Positions 48,480 through 56,937 of a stretch of DNA of 64,000 nucleotides are shown here, piece by piece (the first letter of the stretch is position 1; each line of letters opens with the position of its first letter). The notes beneath the pieces are model-generated. The model was not told the DNA's origin, did not search any database, and worked only from the letters and a program-made list of their open reading frames with translations. This DNA is from Streptomyces sp. NBC_00258 (lineage in GTDB: Bacteria; Actinomycetota; Actinomycetes; Streptomycetales; Streptomycetaceae). A program made the position numbers and the translations under genes. The stretch is taken from contig NZ_CP108081.1 in NCBI RefSeq assembly GCF_036182465.1, positions 8,308,001 to 8,372,000 of the forward strand. The letters are read 5' to 3'.

Positions 48480-49505
48480 TCAAACGGCCACGTACGTCAC
48501 CGGATCGCTCCCCGGTACCGCCTCCGCGTGGCCCAGTTTCACCAGCCGGCGCAGATGGGCCTCCGCCTCCGAGACGGCGATGTTCCTCGATCCGTAGGGG
48601 ATGTCGTCCCACGGGCGGTTCCACTCCATGCGGACGGCGAGCTGCCACGAGGTGAGCGGCGTGGAGAGGAGGGAGCGGAGGTCGGTGAGGCGGGACTCGT
48701 GGTGGTCGAGCAACTCCCTTACGCGGGACGGCGCGTCGGTGAACGCGTGCAGATGGGCCGGGAGGACCTCCGCCGGTTCGAGGCGGCCGATCCGTTCCAG
48801 GGAGTCGAGGTAGTCGCCGAGCGGGTCGGCGACGGTCTCGTCGTCCGGGTCCTCGTAGAGGCCGATGTGCGGGGTGATCCTCGGCAGGAGGTGGTCGCCG
48901 GAGAACAGGCGTCCGTGGCCCGGGAGTTGGGCCGGATGCGCCTCCTCCAGATGGAGGCAGACATGGCCGGGAGTGTGGCCCGGCGTCCAGATCGCGCGGA
49001 GGCGGCGGCCGGCGAGGTCGAGAAGTTCGCCGGGGACGATCTCGCGGTCGGGGAGCGCGGGGGAGGCGCCGGGGAACATCCGGGAGCGGGCGGTGCGCAT
49101 CGGCGCCACGTGCTCCTCGGGCGCCCCCGAGGCGGTCAGCTTGTCGGCCATGTACGTGAACCAGCGCCCGGGCTTCGTTTCGCGTGTCCGCCGCACGATC
49201 GAGATGTCGGCGGCGTGCATCGCGATCCAGGCGCCGGACGCCTCCCGCACCTTGCCCGACAGGCCGTGGTGGTCCGGGTGGTGATGGGTGATCACCACTC
49301 CGTGGATCTCCGCCATGGACGTCCCGCACGCCACGAGCCCCTCGACGAGCGCGTCCCAGGACGCCGGATCGTCCCAGCCCGTGTCGATCAGCACCGGCCC
49401 GCGGTCGGTGTCCACGACATACACGAGCGTCGTTCCGAGGGGATTGTCCGGGATGGGAACCTCGACGGACCGTACGCCCCCGCCGTGATCGGTCACCTGT
49501 GCCAT
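48480..49505 (-). CDS. MBL-fold metallo-hydrolase
   Basis: The 341-residue protein has the metallo-beta-lactamase metal site ITHHHPDHHGLSG (about 73-85), later WTPGHTPGHVCLH (about 167-179), FSGDHLLP (about 198) and EVLPAHLHAF. It is a hydrolase of the glyoxalase II-like group, possibly acting on CoA or other thioesters. It is divergent from the aldehyde dehydrogenase across a region with a perfect KstR-type box, which suggests a role in steroid breakdown. ATG 49505 follows GGGGAA. Confidence 0.85.
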   Translation of the reverse strand: MAQVTDHGGGVRSVEVPIPDNPLGTTLVYVVDTDRGPVLIDTGWDDPASWDALVEGLVACGTSMAEIHGVVITHHHPDHHGLSGKVREASGAWIAMHAADISIVRRTRETKPGRWFTYMADKLTASGAPEEHVAPMRTARSRMFPGASPALPDREIVPGELLDLAGRRLRAIWTPGHTPGHVCLHLEEAHPAQLPGHGRLFSGDHLLPRITPHIGLYEDPDDETVADPLGDYLDSLERIGRLEPAEVLPAHLHAFTDAPSRVRELLDHHESRLTDLRSLLSTPLTSWQLAVRMEWNRPWDDIPYGSRNIAVSEAEAHLRRLVKLGHAEAVPGSDPVTYVAV

Positions 49506-49540
49506 GGGTTCCCCTGTCGCCGACTCCCGGCCACTATAAC

Positions 49541-49554
49541 TAGAACCAGTTCCA
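49541..49554. promoter_or_regulatory. KstR-type operator between MBL hydrolase and aldehyde dehydrogenase
   Basis: TAGAACCAGTTCCA matches T-N2-AAC-N2-GTT-N2-A at every fixed position. Confidence 0.7.
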
Positions 49555-49622
49555 ATGGGAGCCCAAGTCACTCATCGGGTCGGCACGTCGAAGTGGTGTG
49601 AGGTCCGTGGACTCCTCCAACC

Positions 49623-49640
49623 GGAACTGGTATCAGTTCC
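49623..49640. promoter_or_regulatory. Second inverted repeat before the aldehyde dehydrogenase
   Basis: GGAACTG-N4-CAGTTCC is a perfect 7-bp-arm palindrome 57 bases before the start. It shares half-sites with the box at 49541 but not its spacing. Confidence 0.5.
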
Positions 49641-49696
49641 AGTGTTGTTGTTTCTGATGCACCGTCAGGAAACGTCCCGCGGAGAGGCAGTCGGCC

Positions 49697-51154
49697 ATGA
49701 CCGAGCTCGTGGAACACGGACAGCTGTTCATCGGCGGGGAGTTGGCCGCTCCCCTGGGCCAGGACGTCATCGAGGTGATCTCCCCGCACACCGAGGAGGT
49801 CATCGGCCGGGTGCCGCACGCCTCACGGGCGGACGTCGACCGGGCCGTCGCGGTCGCGCGGACCGCGTTCGACGAGGGCCCCTGGCCGCGGATGTCCCTC
49901 GACGAGCGCATCGAGGTCGTCACCCGGATCAAGGACGCGATCGCCGTACGCCACGAGGAGATCGCCCGCGTCATCTCCTCCGAGAACGGCTCCCCGTACT
50001 CCTGGAGCGTCCTCGCGCAGGCCCTCGGCGCGATGATGGTGTGGGACGCGGCGATCACGGTCGCGCGCGACTTCACGTACGAGGAGACACGCGACGGAGT
50101 GCTCGGGAAGATCCTCGTGCGGCGCGAGCCGGTCGGGGTCGTCGCGGCAGTCGCCCCCTGGAACGTCCCGCAGTTCGTGGCGGCGGCCAAGCTCGCGCCC
50201 GCGCTGCTGACCGGCTGCACGGTCGTGCTCAAGCCCTCGCCCGAGTCGCCGCTCGACGCCTACATACTCGGCGAGATCGCGAAGGAGGCCGGGCTGCCGG
50301 AGGGCGTGCTCTCGATCCTGCCGGCGGACCGCGAGGTGAGCGAGTACCTGGTCGGGCATCCCGGAATCGACAAGGTCTCCTTCACGGGTTCGGTCGCCGC
50401 GGGCAGGCGGGTCATGGAGGTCGCCTCACGCAACCTCACGCGCGTGACACTGGAGTTGGGCGGGAAGTCGGCGGCGGTGGTCCTGCCGGACGCGGACATC
50501 GAGACCTCCGTGCCGGGCATCGTCTCGGCGGCCTGGATGAACAACGGTCAGGCGTGTGTCGCCCAGACCCGCATCCTGCTGCCGCGCTCGCGCTACGACG
50601 AGTTTGCGGAGGCGTTCGCCGCTGCGGCGGGGGCGCTGGTGGTCGGTGACCCGCTCGACCCTGCGACCCAGGTGGGCCCGCTGGTCGCGCAACGGCAGCA
50701 GCAGCGCAACCTCGACTACATCCGCATCGGCCAGGAGGAGGGCGCCAAGATCCTCACGGGTGGCGGGCGTCCGCCCGGTCTCGACCGCGGCTGGTACGTC
50801 GAGCCGACGCTCTTCGGCGATGTCGACAACTCCATGCGGATCGCGCGCGAGGAGATCTTCGGGCCGGTGATCTGCCTGCTCCCGTACGGCGACGAGGCCG
50901 AGGCGGTCAAGATCGCCAACGACTCCGACTACGGGCTGAGCGGCAGCGTCTGGACGGCCGACGTGGCCCGTGGCATCGACGTGGCGCGCCAGGTCCGTAC
51001 CGGCACGTACTCCGTCAACACCTTCAGCCTCGACATGCTCGGACCCTTCGGCGGCTACAAGAACTCCGGCCTGGGGCGCGAGTTCGGTCCCGAGGGCTAC
51101 GGTGAGTACCTGGAGCACAAGATGATCCACCTGCCCGCCGGCTGGGAGGCCTGA
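49697..51154 (+). CDS. NAD(P)-dependent aldehyde dehydrogenase
   Basis: This 485-residue enzyme has VAPWNVPQFVAAAKLAPALL (about 154-173), FTGSVAAGRRVM, the general base VTLELGGKSAAVV (Glu about 254), the nucleophile NNGQACVAQTR (Cys about 288) and EEIFGPVICLLPYGDE near residue 390. It oxidises an aldehyde to an acid using NAD(P). With a KstR-type box in its promoter and a P450-type ferredoxin four bases downstream, it could act on an aldehyde from steroid side-chain or ring oxidation. The exact substrate is unknown. Confidence 0.9.
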   Translation: MTELVEHGQLFIGGELAAPLGQDVIEVISPHTEEVIGRVPHASRADVDRAVAVARTAFDEGPWPRMSLDERIEVVTRIKDAIAVRHEEIARVISSENGSPYSWSVLAQALGAMMVWDAAITVARDFTYEETRDGVLGKILVRREPVGVVAAVAPWNVPQFVAAAKLAPALLTGCTVVLKPSPESPLDAYILGEIAKEAGLPEGVLSILPADREVSEYLVGHPGIDKVSFTGSVAAGRRVMEVASRNLTRVTLELGGKSAAVVLPDADIETSVPGIVSAAWMNNGQACVAQTRILLPRSRYDEFAEAFAAAAGALVVGDPLDPATQVGPLVAQRQQQRNLDYIRIGQEEGAKILTGGGRPPGLDRGWYVEPTLFGDVDNSMRIAREEIFGPVICLLPYGDEAEAVKIANDSDYGLSGSVWTADVARGIDVARQVRTGTYSVNTFSLDMLGPFGGYKNSGLGREFGPEGYGEYLEHKMIHLPAGWEA

Positions 51155-51157
51155 CCG

Positions 51158-51391
51158 ATGGGCGACCGCTGGCACGTCGAGGTCGACCGCTCCCTCTGCA
51201 TCGGCTCGGCCCAGTGCACCCACCTCGCCCCCACCGCCTTCCACCTCGACTCGGCCATGCAGTCCCACCCGGCGGAGCCGGAGGCCGACGCCAACGAGAA
51301 GGTCCTGGAGGCGGCGGAGGGGTGTCCGGTGGAGGCGATCATGATCACCGTGCTGGGGAGCGGGGAGGCGGTGTTTCCGCCGGAGGAGTGA
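51158..51391 (+). CDS. 3Fe-4S ferredoxin
   Basis: This 77-residue ferredoxin has ligands in DRSLCIGSAQCTHLAP and the C-terminal CPVEAIMI. Only three of the four usual cysteines are placed for a cluster, as in the 3Fe-4S ferredoxins that feed actinobacterial P450s. It starts three bases after the aldehyde dehydrogenase stop, so they are co-transcribed. The mycobacterial KstR regulon also includes such a ferredoxin (FdxD). CYP125 at 35071 is a likely partner. Confidence 0.9.
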   Translation: MGDRWHVEVDRSLCIGSAQCTHLAPTAFHLDSAMQSHPAEPEADANEKVLEAAEGCPVEAIMITVLGSGEAVFPPEE

Positions 51392-51512
51392 GCCGGTTCC
51401 ATGTGCCCGGGGCACCTGGTCTTCCCGCCGGTGAGTGACCCGAGAGGTCTGTGGGAAACTCCGCCTCACGACCGCGGGCGCGTCGCCCGGGGCGGTGGGG
51501 CAGGGGGCGGCG

Positions 51513-52016
51513 ATGCGCGCAGGAGCGCTGACGATGGGTGTCGTGACGGCGGCGGTACTGCTGGCGGGGTGCGGTGGCGGAACCGGCGACGGCGGCTCCA
51601 AGTCGCCCCGGCCGAAGGGCAGTGCCTCGTCCGGCACGTCGGCGAAGGAGGCGAAGCTGAGCCGCGACACGGTGCGGCGGAACGTGCGGGCGGCAGCCGC
51701 CGCCGGCGGCTTCGACCGGATCGTCGACCGAGCCGGGACGCCCGCCCGATGCCGGATGATCGCCGCCGTGCCGACGGACGGCGTGCCGAAGGCGGCTGCC
51801 CTCGCCAAGGTGGTGGCCGATCTGAAGGACCGAGGGTGGGAGCAGGTGTTCCGCAAGCCGGAGGGCGACGGCGTCACCTGGTTGTTCACGAGGGCGAACT
51901 GGGGTCTGTACGTCTTCACGACGGCCCCGTCCAAGGAGGACCCCGACGGCCTGCGGTTCACGTTCTCCGGACAGCGACTCGACTGCCCCAACGCCCCGGC
52001 TACCGCGTCTCCCTGA
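51513..52016 (+). CDS. Lipoprotein, function unknown
   Basis: The 167-residue protein has a lipoprotein signal (GVVTAAVLLAGCGGG, cysteine near residue 20), a Gly/Ser/Lys linker, and a mixed alpha/beta domain with CRMIAAVPTDGVPKAAALAK and VTWLFTRANWGLYVFTTAP. A second pair of cysteines (ARCRM and LDCPN) could form a disulfide. ATG 51513 is preferred as it gives a correct lipoprotein signal; the frame is open from 51435. It converges on the KstR-like gene with a 17-base overlap. Confidence 0.7.
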   Translation: MRAGALTMGVVTAAVLLAGCGGGTGDGGSKSPRPKGSASSGTSAKEAKLSRDTVRRNVRAAAAAGGFDRIVDRAGTPARCRMIAAVPTDGVPKAAALAKVVADLKDRGWEQVFRKPEGDGVTWLFTRANWGLYVFTTAPSKEDPDGLRFTFSGQRLDCPNAPATASP

Positions 52017-52653
52017 CCTCCGTCAGGTCGATCAGCCTGCACACCGTCTCGATGTCGATCTTGACCTGGGCGATGGAGGCGCGGCCCGAGAGCCAGGTGA
52101 TGAGGGCCGAGTGCCAGGTGTGCTCGATGACGCGGACCGCGGAGAGCTGGGCGGGGGTGGGGTCGTCGAGGCCCATCGCGTCGAGGATGATCACCGTGGT
52201 CTGGCGGGAGACCTGGTCGACCTCCGGGCTGACGCTGCGGTCGGCGAAGGTCAGGGCGCGGACCATCGCGTCGGCGAGATGCGGCTCGCGCTGGAGGGCG
52301 CGGAAGGCGCGCATCAGCGTCTCGGCCACCCGCTCCGCCGCCGTGTCGCCCGCCGGCGGCTTCTTGCGGAGCGTCCCGTGCATATGGGCGAGCTGGTCCT
52401 GCATCGTCGCGACCAGCAGATGCACCTTGGACGGGAAGTAGCGGTAGAGCGTGCCCAGGGCCACCTGGGACGACTCCGCGACCTCCCGCATCTGCACCGC
52501 GTCGAACCCGCCCCGGCTCGCCAGCTGCGCGCTCGCGTGCAGGATGCGCCGCCGCCGCGCCTCCTGGCGCTCGGTGAGCGGGGGAGTGACCGGCTGCGCG
52601 GCCCGTACCGCCGGCTGCGCGGCCTTCGCCGAAGTCTTGGCTTCCGCAGGCAT
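52000..52653 (-). CDS. kstR: KstR-like TetR family repressor
   Basis: The 217-residue TetR protein has an N-terminal Ala/Pro/Thr-rich lead and then the HTH ILHASAQLASRGGFDAVQMR with EVAESSQVALGTLYRYFPSK (about 39-78), which closely resembles mycobacterial KstR as I remember it (GGYEAVQMR..VAVGTLYRYFPSKVHLL). The ligand domain also shares ADAMVRALTFADRSVSPEVD. KstR represses cholesterol catabolism genes and is released by steroid-CoA intermediates. Boxes matching its motif occur before the aldehyde dehydrogenase, near cyp125-fadA5 and 166 bases before this gene. Confidence 0.85.
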   Translation of the reverse strand: MPAEAKTSAKAAQPAVRAAQPVTPPLTERQEARRRRILHASAQLASRGGFDAVQMREVAESSQVALGTLYRYFPSKVHLLVATMQDQLAHMHGTLRKKPPAGDTAAERVAETLMRAFRALQREPHLADAMVRALTFADRSVSPEVDQVSRQTTVIILDAMGLDDPTPAQLSAVRVIEHTWHSALITWLSGRASIAQVKIDIETVCRLIDLTEVRETR

Positions 52654-52818
52654 GGATCCCGTTCCGTGACGTTCGTACAAGATTCGTACAACAGAGGGCT
52701 CGATGGGGACGAGTGGGCGACAGCAGAGTAGAGCCCGGCCGTGGCGTGAATCACCTGATCCACCGCTCACAGGAGTGCTACCTGCCGGTAGATTCTGTGC
52801 TCCCTGAACGATCAAGTC

Positions 52819-52832
52819 TGAAACTTGTTCTA
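52819..52832. promoter_or_regulatory. KstR-type operator between kstR and the glycosyltransferase operon
   Basis: TGAAACTTGTTCTA matches T-N2-AAC-N2-GTT-N2-A at every fixed position. It is 55 bases before the glycosyltransferase start and could serve both directions. Confidence 0.65.
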
Positions 52833-52886
52833 GATTACCGTCCCGAAGTAATCTCGCGGGAACGTGCTGGAAGAAGGGGGCCGAGA

Positions 52887-54668
52887 GTGACCCATGAGGC
52901 CATGGAGGCAGGCCTCCAAGAGGGCTCGGCCGCCGACGCCGACCGACCGCTGCGCATCGCGCTCCTCACCTATAAAGGGAACCCGTTCTGCGGCGGCCAG
53001 GGCGTCTACGTACGGCACCTCTCGCGAGAGCTGGCCCGCCTCGGCCACCAGGTCGAGGTCATCGGCTCCCAGCCCTACCCCGTGCTCGACGAGGGCGAGG
53101 GACTCGACGGGCTCTCCCTCACCGAACTGCCCAGCCTCGACCTGTACCGGCACCCGGATCCCTTTCGTACGCCGAAGCGCGACGAGTACCGCGACTGGGT
53201 CGACGCGCTCGAAGTCGGCACGATGTGGACCGGCGGCTTCCCGGAACCGCTGACGTTCTCCCTGCGAGCCCGCCGCCATCTCCGCGCCCGCCGCGGCGAC
53301 TTCGACGTCGTGCACGACAACCAGACCCTGGGTTACGGGCTGTTGGGGGACGTGGGCGCCCCGCTGGTCACCACCATCCACCACCCCATCACCGTGGACC
53401 GGCAGTTGGAGCTCGACGCCGCGGAGGGCCGGCGCCGCCGGATGTCCGTACGCCGCTGGTACGCGTTCACGCGCATGCAGAAGCGCGTCGCACGCCGCCT
53501 CCCCTCCGTCCTCACCGTCTCCGGCACGTCCCGCCAGGAGATCGTCGACCACCTCGGCGTACGCGACGACCGCATCCACGTCGTCCACATCGGCGCCGAC
53601 ACCGACCTCTTCTCGCCGGATCCGTCCGTGCCGCAGGTGCCGGGCCGGATCGTCACCACGTCCAGCGCGGACGTCCCCCTCAAGGGCCTCGTCTTCCTCG
53701 TCGAGGCGCTCGCGAAGGTCCGTACGGAGCACCCCGCCGCGCACCTCGTCGTCGTCGGCAAGCGCGCCGAGGACGGGCCGGTCGCCCAGCTCATCGAGCG
53801 CTACGGCCTCGAAGGCTCAGTCGAGTTCGTGAAGGGCATCTCGGACGCCGAACTCGTCGACCTCGTACGGTCCGCCGAGGTCGCCTGCGTGCCCTCCCTC
53901 TACGAGGGCTTCTCGCTGCCCGCCGCCGAGGCGATGGCCACCGGTACGCCGCTCGTGGCCACGACCGGCGGGGCCATCCCCGAGGTCACCGGCCCCGACG
54001 GCGAGACCTGCCTGGCCGTCAGGCCCGGCGACGCGGGGGCGCTGGCCGCCGGGCTGAGCCGGCTGCTGGGCGACCCCGGGCTGCGCGTACGACTCGGCTC
54101 CGCCGGACGGGAGCGCGTCCTCCACCGCTTCACCTGGGCCAAGGCCGCCGAGGGCACGGTCTCCCGCTACCGCGAGGCGATCGCGAGCGGGGGCCCCTCC
54201 ACGGCCGGGGCGCAGAGCCGCTCCGCGACCGGGATCCGGCGCCCTTCCACGGCCTCAAGGGCCGCAGACCCGGCGCCCGCCACTCCTGCGGCCCCGGCGC
54301 CCGCCACCTCTCCGGCCCCGGCGCCTGCCATCTCTCCGCACGCGGCGTCCGCCACTCCTCCTGCGGGCCTGGCGTCCGCCACCCCTCCGCACGCGGCGTC
54401 CGCCACCCCACGGGATCCGGCGCTCGCCAACCCTCCCGCCCCGGCGCCCGCCACCCCGCTGGGCCTGGCGTCCACCACCGCTTCGGCCCCGGAGCCTGCC
54501 TCCCCTCCGCACGTGGCGTCCGCCACCCCTCTGGACCTGGCGTCAGCCACCCCGCCGGCCCCGGCGTCCGTCACCCCTCCGCACGTGGCGCCCGCCACCC
54601 CCGTGAACGTGGCTCCCGCCACCGCCTCCGTGGACACCCCTCACCGTGAAAGCAGGACCACGTGCTGA
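52887..54668 (+). CDS. GT4-type glycosyltransferase with repetitive Pro/Ala tail
   Basis: The 593-residue protein has a GT-B fold: LRIALLTYKGNPFCGGQGVY near the N-terminus, DVVHDNQTLGYG, TTIHHPITVDR, then GRIVTTSSADVPLKGLVFLV and the C-terminal nucleotide-sugar site VPSLYEGFSLPAAEAMATGTP (in two parts, about residues 335-355). After residue 460 it changes to 15 repeats of an 8-residue unit (APATPPxx). GTG 52887 follows GAAGGGGG; it overlaps the next gene by seven bases. It transfers a sugar to an unknown acceptor, perhaps a lipid or metabolite made by its operon. Confidence 0.8.
   Translation: MTHEAMEAGLQEGSAADADRPLRIALLTYKGNPFCGGQGVYVRHLSRELARLGHQVEVIGSQPYPVLDEGEGLDGLSLTELPSLDLYRHPDPFRTPKRDEYRDWVDALEVGTMWTGGFPEPLTFSLRARRHLRARRGDFDVVHDNQTLGYGLLGDVGAPLVTTIHHPITVDRQLELDAAEGRRRRMSVRRWYAFTRMQKRVARRLPSVLTVSGTSRQEIVDHLGVRDDRIHVVHIGADTDLFSPDPSVPQVPGRIVTTSSADVPLKGLVFLVEALAKVRTEHPAAHLVVVGKRAEDGPVAQLIERYGLEGSVEFVKGISDAELVDLVRSAEVACVPSLYEGFSLPAAEAMATGTPLVATTGGAIPEVTGPDGETCLAVRPGDAGALAAGLSRLLGDPGLRVRLGSAGRERVLHRFTWAKAAEGTVSRYREAIASGGPSTAGAQSRSATGIRRPSTASRAADPAPATPAAPAPATSPAPAPAISPHAASATPPAGLASATPPHAASATPRDPALANPPAPAPATPLGLASTTASAPEPASPPHVASATPLDLASATPPAPASVTPPHVAPATPVNVAPATASVDTPHRESRTTC
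54273..54632 (+). repeat. 24-bp minisatellite, about 15 units
   Basis: The unit GCGYCCGCCACCCCTCCGSM followed by SNKG (24 bases) encodes A-P/S-A-T-P-x-x-x. It makes the C-terminal tail of the glycosyltransferase, and nearly all units keep the frame (one is 27 bases). Confidence 0.85.
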
Positions 54669-55408
54669 CCGTCGACTTCTCCCGGTTCCCGCTCGCCCCG
54701 GGGGACCGTGTGCTGGATCTCGGGTGCGGGGCGGGACGCCACGCCTTCGAGTGCTACCGGCGCGGCGCGCACGTCGTCGCGCTGGACCAGAACGCCGAGG
54801 AGATCCGCGAGGTCGCCAAGTGGTTCGCCGCGATGAAGGAGGCGGGCGAGGCACCGGAGGGCGCGACCGCCACCGCCATGGAGGGCGACGCGCTCCAACT
54901 CCCCTTCCCCGACGAGTCGTTCGACGTCGTCATCATCTCCGAGGTGATGGAGCACATCCCGGACGACAAGGGCGTGCTCGCCGAGATGGTCCGCGTGCTC
55001 AAGCCCGGCGGGCGGATAGCCATCACGGTCCCGCGCTACGGGCCCGAGAAGGTCTGCTGGACGCTCTCGGACGCGTACCACGAGGTCGAGGGCGGCCACA
55101 TCCGCATCTACAAGGCGGACGAACTGCTCGGCAAGATCCGCGAGGCCGGCCTCAGGCCGTACGGCACGCATCACGCCCACGCGCTGCACAGCCCCTACTG
55201 GTGGCTGAAGTGCGCGTTCGGCGTCGACAACGACAAGGCGCTGCCGGTGCGGGCGTACCACAAGCTCCTCGTCTGGGACATCATGAAGAAACCCCTGGCC
55301 ACCCGGGTCGCCGAGCAGGCGCTGAACCCGCTGATCGGCAAGAGCTTCGTGGCGTACGCGACCAAGCCCCACCTGCCCGTCGACGCTGCCACGGTGGACC
55401 CTTCGTGA
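54662..55408 (+). CDS. SAM-dependent methyltransferase (Methyltransf_11 type)
   Basis: This 248-residue class I methyltransferase has VLDLGCGAGRHAFECYRRGA (about 18-37) as the SAM loop, VVALDQNAEEI, the motif EGDALQLPFPDESFDVVIIS (about 74-93) and LKPGGRIAITVPRYGPE. It may methylate a sugar or lipid head produced with the neighbouring glycosyltransferase. GTG 54662 overlaps the glycosyltransferase stop by seven bases and its own stop overlaps the next start (GTGA). Confidence 0.9.
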   Translation: MLTVDFSRFPLAPGDRVLDLGCGAGRHAFECYRRGAHVVALDQNAEEIREVAKWFAAMKEAGEAPEGATATAMEGDALQLPFPDESFDVVIISEVMEHIPDDKGVLAEMVRVLKPGGRIAITVPRYGPEKVCWTLSDAYHEVEGGHIRIYKADELLGKIREAGLRPYGTHHAHALHSPYWWLKCAFGVDNDKALPVRAYHKLLVWDIMKKPLATRVAEQALNPLIGKSFVAYATKPHLPVDAATVDPS

Positions 55409-56475
55409 CGACACCGCGCACCGAGCACCTCGTCCTGACCGGAGTGCTCACCGCGGAACAGGCCGCGCAGACCGTCCGGGGCATCCTGGCCGTACAGCGC
55501 GCGGACGGCGCCATACCGTGGTTCCGCGGGCACCATCTCGACCCGTGGGACCACACCGAGGCCGCCATGGCCCTGGACGCGGCCGGCGAGCACGAGGCCG
55601 CAGGGCGGGCGTACGACTGGCTGGCCCGGCACCAGAACGAGGACGGTTCCTGGTACGCGGCCTACGCCGACGGGGACGCCGCCGACGTCACCGACCGCGG
55701 CCGTGAGACCAACTTCTGCGCGTACGTCGCCGTCGGTGTGTGGCACCACTACCTCGCCACCGGCGACGACGCGTTCCTGGACCGGATGTGGCCGACCGTG
55801 TTCGCGGCGGTGGAGTTCGTCCTCGAACTGCAGCAGCCCGGCGGACAGATCGGCTGGAAGCGCGAGGACGACGGGACGCCCGTCGACGACGCGCTGCTGA
55901 CCGGGAGTTCGTCCGTCCACCATGCGCTGCGCTGCGCGCTCGCCATCGCCGAGGAACGCGAAGAGCCGCAGCCCGACTGGGAGTTGGCGGTGGGCGCGCT
56001 GCGCCACGCGATACGCCGGCACCCGGAGCGGTTCCTCGACAAGGACCGCTACTCGATGGACTGGTACTACCCGGTGCTGGGCGGCGCGCTGACCGGCGCC
56101 GAGGCGAAGGACCGCATCGAGGGGGCCTGGGACCGCTTCGTGGTCCCGGGGCTCGGCGTGCGGTGTGTCGTCCCCAACCCGTGGGTGACGGGCGGGGAGT
56201 CGGCCGAACTCGCCCTGGCGCTCTGGGCCGTGGGCGAGTCCGACAGGGCCCTGGAGATTCTCCAGTCGATCCAGCATCTGCGGGACCCGGGAACCGGCCT
56301 GTACTGGACGGGCTACGTCTTCGACGCCCAGGCCGTCTGGCCCGAAGAGTTGACCTCCTGGACGGCCGGTTCCCTCCTCCTCGCCGTCGCCGCTCTGGGC
56401 GGCGACGAGGCGACGTGCGCGGTCTTCAGCGGCGACCGCCTGCCGACGGGCCTGGACCCGGACTGCTGTCAGTAG
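55405..56475 (+). CDS. Prenyltransferase/cyclase-like (alpha/alpha) toroid protein
   Basis: The 356-residue protein is built of helical pairs with AVQRADGAIPWFRGHHLDPW, AMALDAAGEHEAAGRAYDWL, ARHQNEDGSWYAAY, LQQPGGQIGWKRED and GLYWTGYVFDAQAVWPEE, the pattern of terpene-cyclase-like or glycosidase-like toroids. There is no DxDD motif, so a cyclase activity is doubtful. It lacks a signal peptide. GTG 55405 overlaps the methyltransferase stop by four bases. Third gene of the operon; its function is unknown. Confidence 0.75.
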   Translation: MTTPRTEHLVLTGVLTAEQAAQTVRGILAVQRADGAIPWFRGHHLDPWDHTEAAMALDAAGEHEAAGRAYDWLARHQNEDGSWYAAYADGDAADVTDRGRETNFCAYVAVGVWHHYLATGDDAFLDRMWPTVFAAVEFVLELQQPGGQIGWKREDDGTPVDDALLTGSSSVHHALRCALAIAEEREEPQPDWELAVGALRHAIRRHPERFLDKDRYSMDWYYPVLGGALTGAEAKDRIEGAWDRFVVPGLGVRCVVPNPWVTGGESAELALALWAVGESDRALEILQSIQHLRDPGTGLYWTGYVFDAQAVWPEELTSWTAGSLLLAVAALGGDEATCAVFSGDRLPTGLDPDCCQ

Positions 56476-56523
56476 GGGCCGGGCACCTGCTCGGTACGTA
56501 CTCGCACCTGCTCTGTACGTACG

Positions 56524-56820
56524 TCAGTGACGGTGGGCGCGGTTGGCGATCGCGTGCCCCACGAAGAGGTACACGACGGCCGCGAGGCCATACCCTGCGA
56601 CGACCCGTGCCCACTGCTCGTCGAAGGTGAACAGGTCGTGCGACCAGCCGGCGAGCCAGCGTGCCGCGTCGTGGATGAACTGGACGAAGTCATTGCCCTG
56701 GTTGGCGTCCAGCAGGTACATCAGGATCCAGAGGCCAAGGATGAGGGCCATGATGTCGGCGACGACCGCGATGACCGTGCCGGCCTGGTTGGCACCGTTA
56801 CTGCGAGTTCGAGAGGACAT
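56524..56820 (-). CDS. Small membrane protein, two helices
   Basis: This 98-residue protein has helices at about 14-40 (AGTVIAVVADIMALILGLWI) and 70-90 (ARVVAGYGLAAVVYLFVGHA), joined by a loop with a possible amphipathic helix (DFVQFIHDAARWLAGWSHDL). It is a typical actinobacterial hypothetical membrane protein. The start at 56820 is preferred; the frame is open to 56892 but the extra residues look non-coding. Confidence 0.65.
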   Translation of the reverse strand: MSSRTRSNGANQAGTVIAVVADIMALILGLWILMYLLDANQGNDFVQFIHDAARWLAGWSHDLFTFDEQWARVVAGYGLAAVVYLFVGHAIANRAHRH

Positions 56821-56937
56821 GCTCTGCGAGTTGCCCTTGAATCCCGAATGAAACCTGTTGTGTTCGAACGCGTTGGAATCCTTCGAGGTCAAGGCGCCGT
56901 CGAAGGGCGGTGACAGCCTCTCCCCGTGATGGTTCGT

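Noticed and set aside
55405..56475. Calling the toroid a true terpene cyclase
   Set aside because: No DxDD or DDxxD motif is visible.
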